Positions 34,181 to 34,751 of a DNA stretch of 34,751 bases are shown piece by piece. Where the stretch lies: contig JABBOY010000038.1 in the NCBI GenBank assembly GCA_012927585.1, positions 1 to 34,751 on the forward strand. The letters are read 5' to 3'. The stretch comes from Glaciimonas sp. (GTDB lineage: Bacteria > Pseudomonadota > Gammaproteobacteria > Burkholderiales > Burkholderiaceae_D). The notes beneath the pieces were generated by a model. The model was not told the DNA's origin. It saw only the letters and a list, made by a program, of their open reading frames with translations, and made no database searches. Within the stretch, counting starts at the first letter, position 1; every line of letters starts with the position of its first letter. A program made the translations under genes and the position numbers.

Positions 34181-34444
34181 ATGAGAGAGTACCAGAGTCT
34201 TTGTCATACAAAATGGGATTGTAAATATCACGTGGTATTTATCCCGAAGAGACGAAAGAAGATGATATTTGGAGCGATCCGTAAGCATCTTGGCGAGATA
34301 TTGCGCGAGTTGGCGGCACAAAAGGAATGCCAGATTGTGGAAGGGCATTTGATGTCGGATCAGGTGCATATTTGCATCAGCATTCCGCCAAAACATTCGG
34401 TATCGTATGTAATTGGCTATATTAAAGCACTAGTGTCCGGTTAA
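34181..34444 (+). pseudogene. tnpA: IS200/IS605-family transposase TnpA, truncated
   Basis: The frame opens with AGGAGA upstream and reads as a Y1 HUH transposase: CHTKWDCKYHVVFIPKRRKK, then EGHLMSDQVHICISIPPKHS and VIGYIKA. Family members have about 140 residues, and this one ends after 87, where an IS4-type terminus begins near 34432. The catalytic Tyr, located in the lost C-terminal part, is absent. The first His of the HUH motif (normally DHVH) is Gln here (DQVH). Both lesions make it inactive. Confidence 0.85.
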
Positions 34445-34632
34445 AAACTGAATAAATTCAATTGGTTAGAAAAAATGTTCTGATTTGAGTTGATGCTGTT
34501 GCCCGCAAAGGCCTGCTGTAGCTGGGTTTTCTCGAAGACGGACACCGATAATATCTGTAGCAAAGTGTAGAGAGAAGCGTCCAGATGGAGTTTCTTTTTG
34601 ACGATCGCCACCAAGACATAAACCGACACGTA
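34441..34632 (-). pseudogene. IS4-family transposase, C-terminal fragment
   Basis: Read on the minus strand, the segment VSVYVLVAIVKKKLHLDASL followed by YTLLQILSVSVFEKTQLQQAF matches the C-terminus of IS4-family transposases. The homology starts at about 34632, where an IS3-type end is joined. The frame upstream of that point is accidental. The outer terminus TAGTGTCCGGTTAAAAACTG lies at 34431-34450. The catalytic part is missing. Confidence 0.7.
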
Positions 34633-34697
34633 AAGTGGACCCCGAAATCCGGACAAGAGATTAAGCTGGCCCTGTGATGAAAAGAAGAGGCAGGCAG

Positions 34698-34751
34698 TGA
34701 GCGAAAGCAAACGGAAAGTTTTCACAGGGGTGCAAAAAGCCAAGGTTGCAC
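34698..34751 (+). CDS. IS3-family transposase OrfA, 5' end (cut by window edge)
   Basis: A GTG start gives (V/M)SESKRKVFTGVQKAKVA, which matches the N-terminus of IS3-family OrfA proteins, normally followed by a helix-turn-helix (LEAIRG...). Only 18 codons are in the window. Whether the gene is intact cannot be seen. The element end is probably near 34632-34636, joined to the IS4 fragment. Confidence 0.65.

Noticed and set aside
1-34751. CRISPR array, tRNA or rRNA gene
   Set aside because: No regularly spaced direct repeats and no cloverleaf or rRNA-like sequence were noticed on either strand.

Overview
The window holds a complete soluble methane monooxygenase (sMMO) locus next to a long ketone-carboxylation and catabolic operon. 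Both are bordered by insertion-sequence debris. There is no rRNA, tRNA or housekeeping gene to fix taxonomy. The right-hand operon (acetophenone-carboxylase-type subunits, a DUF35/thiolase pair, and DUF1302, DUF1329, YCF48-like and MMPL genes) has the look of a betaproteobacterium such as Rhodocyclales or Burkholderiales. The sMMO proteins read like those of canonical methanotrophs, and MmoX has long stretches matching the Methylococcus type as I remember it. A betaproteobacterium with an acquired sMMO island is my best guess, not something the sequence proves.

Layout. Positions 1-607 hold an IS66-family remnant (terminal repeat, tnpA, truncated tnpB). Positions 829-11262 are all minus strand. 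In transcription order they are mmoX, mmoY, mmoB, mmoZ, mmoD, mmoC, the sigma54 activator mmoR, an unknown 103-aa ORF, the GroEL-like mmoG, and a 102-aa zinc-ribbon protein. A consensus sigma54 -24/-12 promoter lies about 130 bases upstream of mmoX, with palindromic candidate activator sites behind it. Positions 11636-13807 hold a degenerate IS110-family element and an IS5-family element with near-perfect terminal repeats but a multiply frameshifted transposase.

Positions 13942-15704 hold a frameshifted SDR dehydrogenase divergent from a TetR regulator, with two copies of a palindromic operator between them. Positions 15762-26963 encode an acetophenone-carboxylase-like complex (alpha, gamma, probable epsilon, alpha-prime, beta), an acyl-CoA synthetase, a DUF35 protein, a thiolase and a PaaI-type thioesterase. 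A third copy of the operator precedes 27096-33736, which encodes a DUF1302 outer-membrane protein, a DUF1329 protein, a YCF48-like protein and an MMPL/RND transporter. The right end (34090-34751) is a nest of IS200, IS4 and IS3 fragments.

Working model. MmoR with sigma54-RNA polymerase drives mmoXYBZDC, MmoG helps fold or activate the system, and MmoC passes electrons from NADH to the MmoX diiron site. The second operon would oxidise a secondary alcohol to a ketone, carboxylate it with ATP to a beta-keto acid, activate that with CoA and cleave it thiolytically. Aryl ketones are the best-precedented substrate. An appealing but unproven link is that sMMO makes secondary alcohols from propane or butane, or 1-phenylethanol from ethylbenzene, which the second operon could consume.
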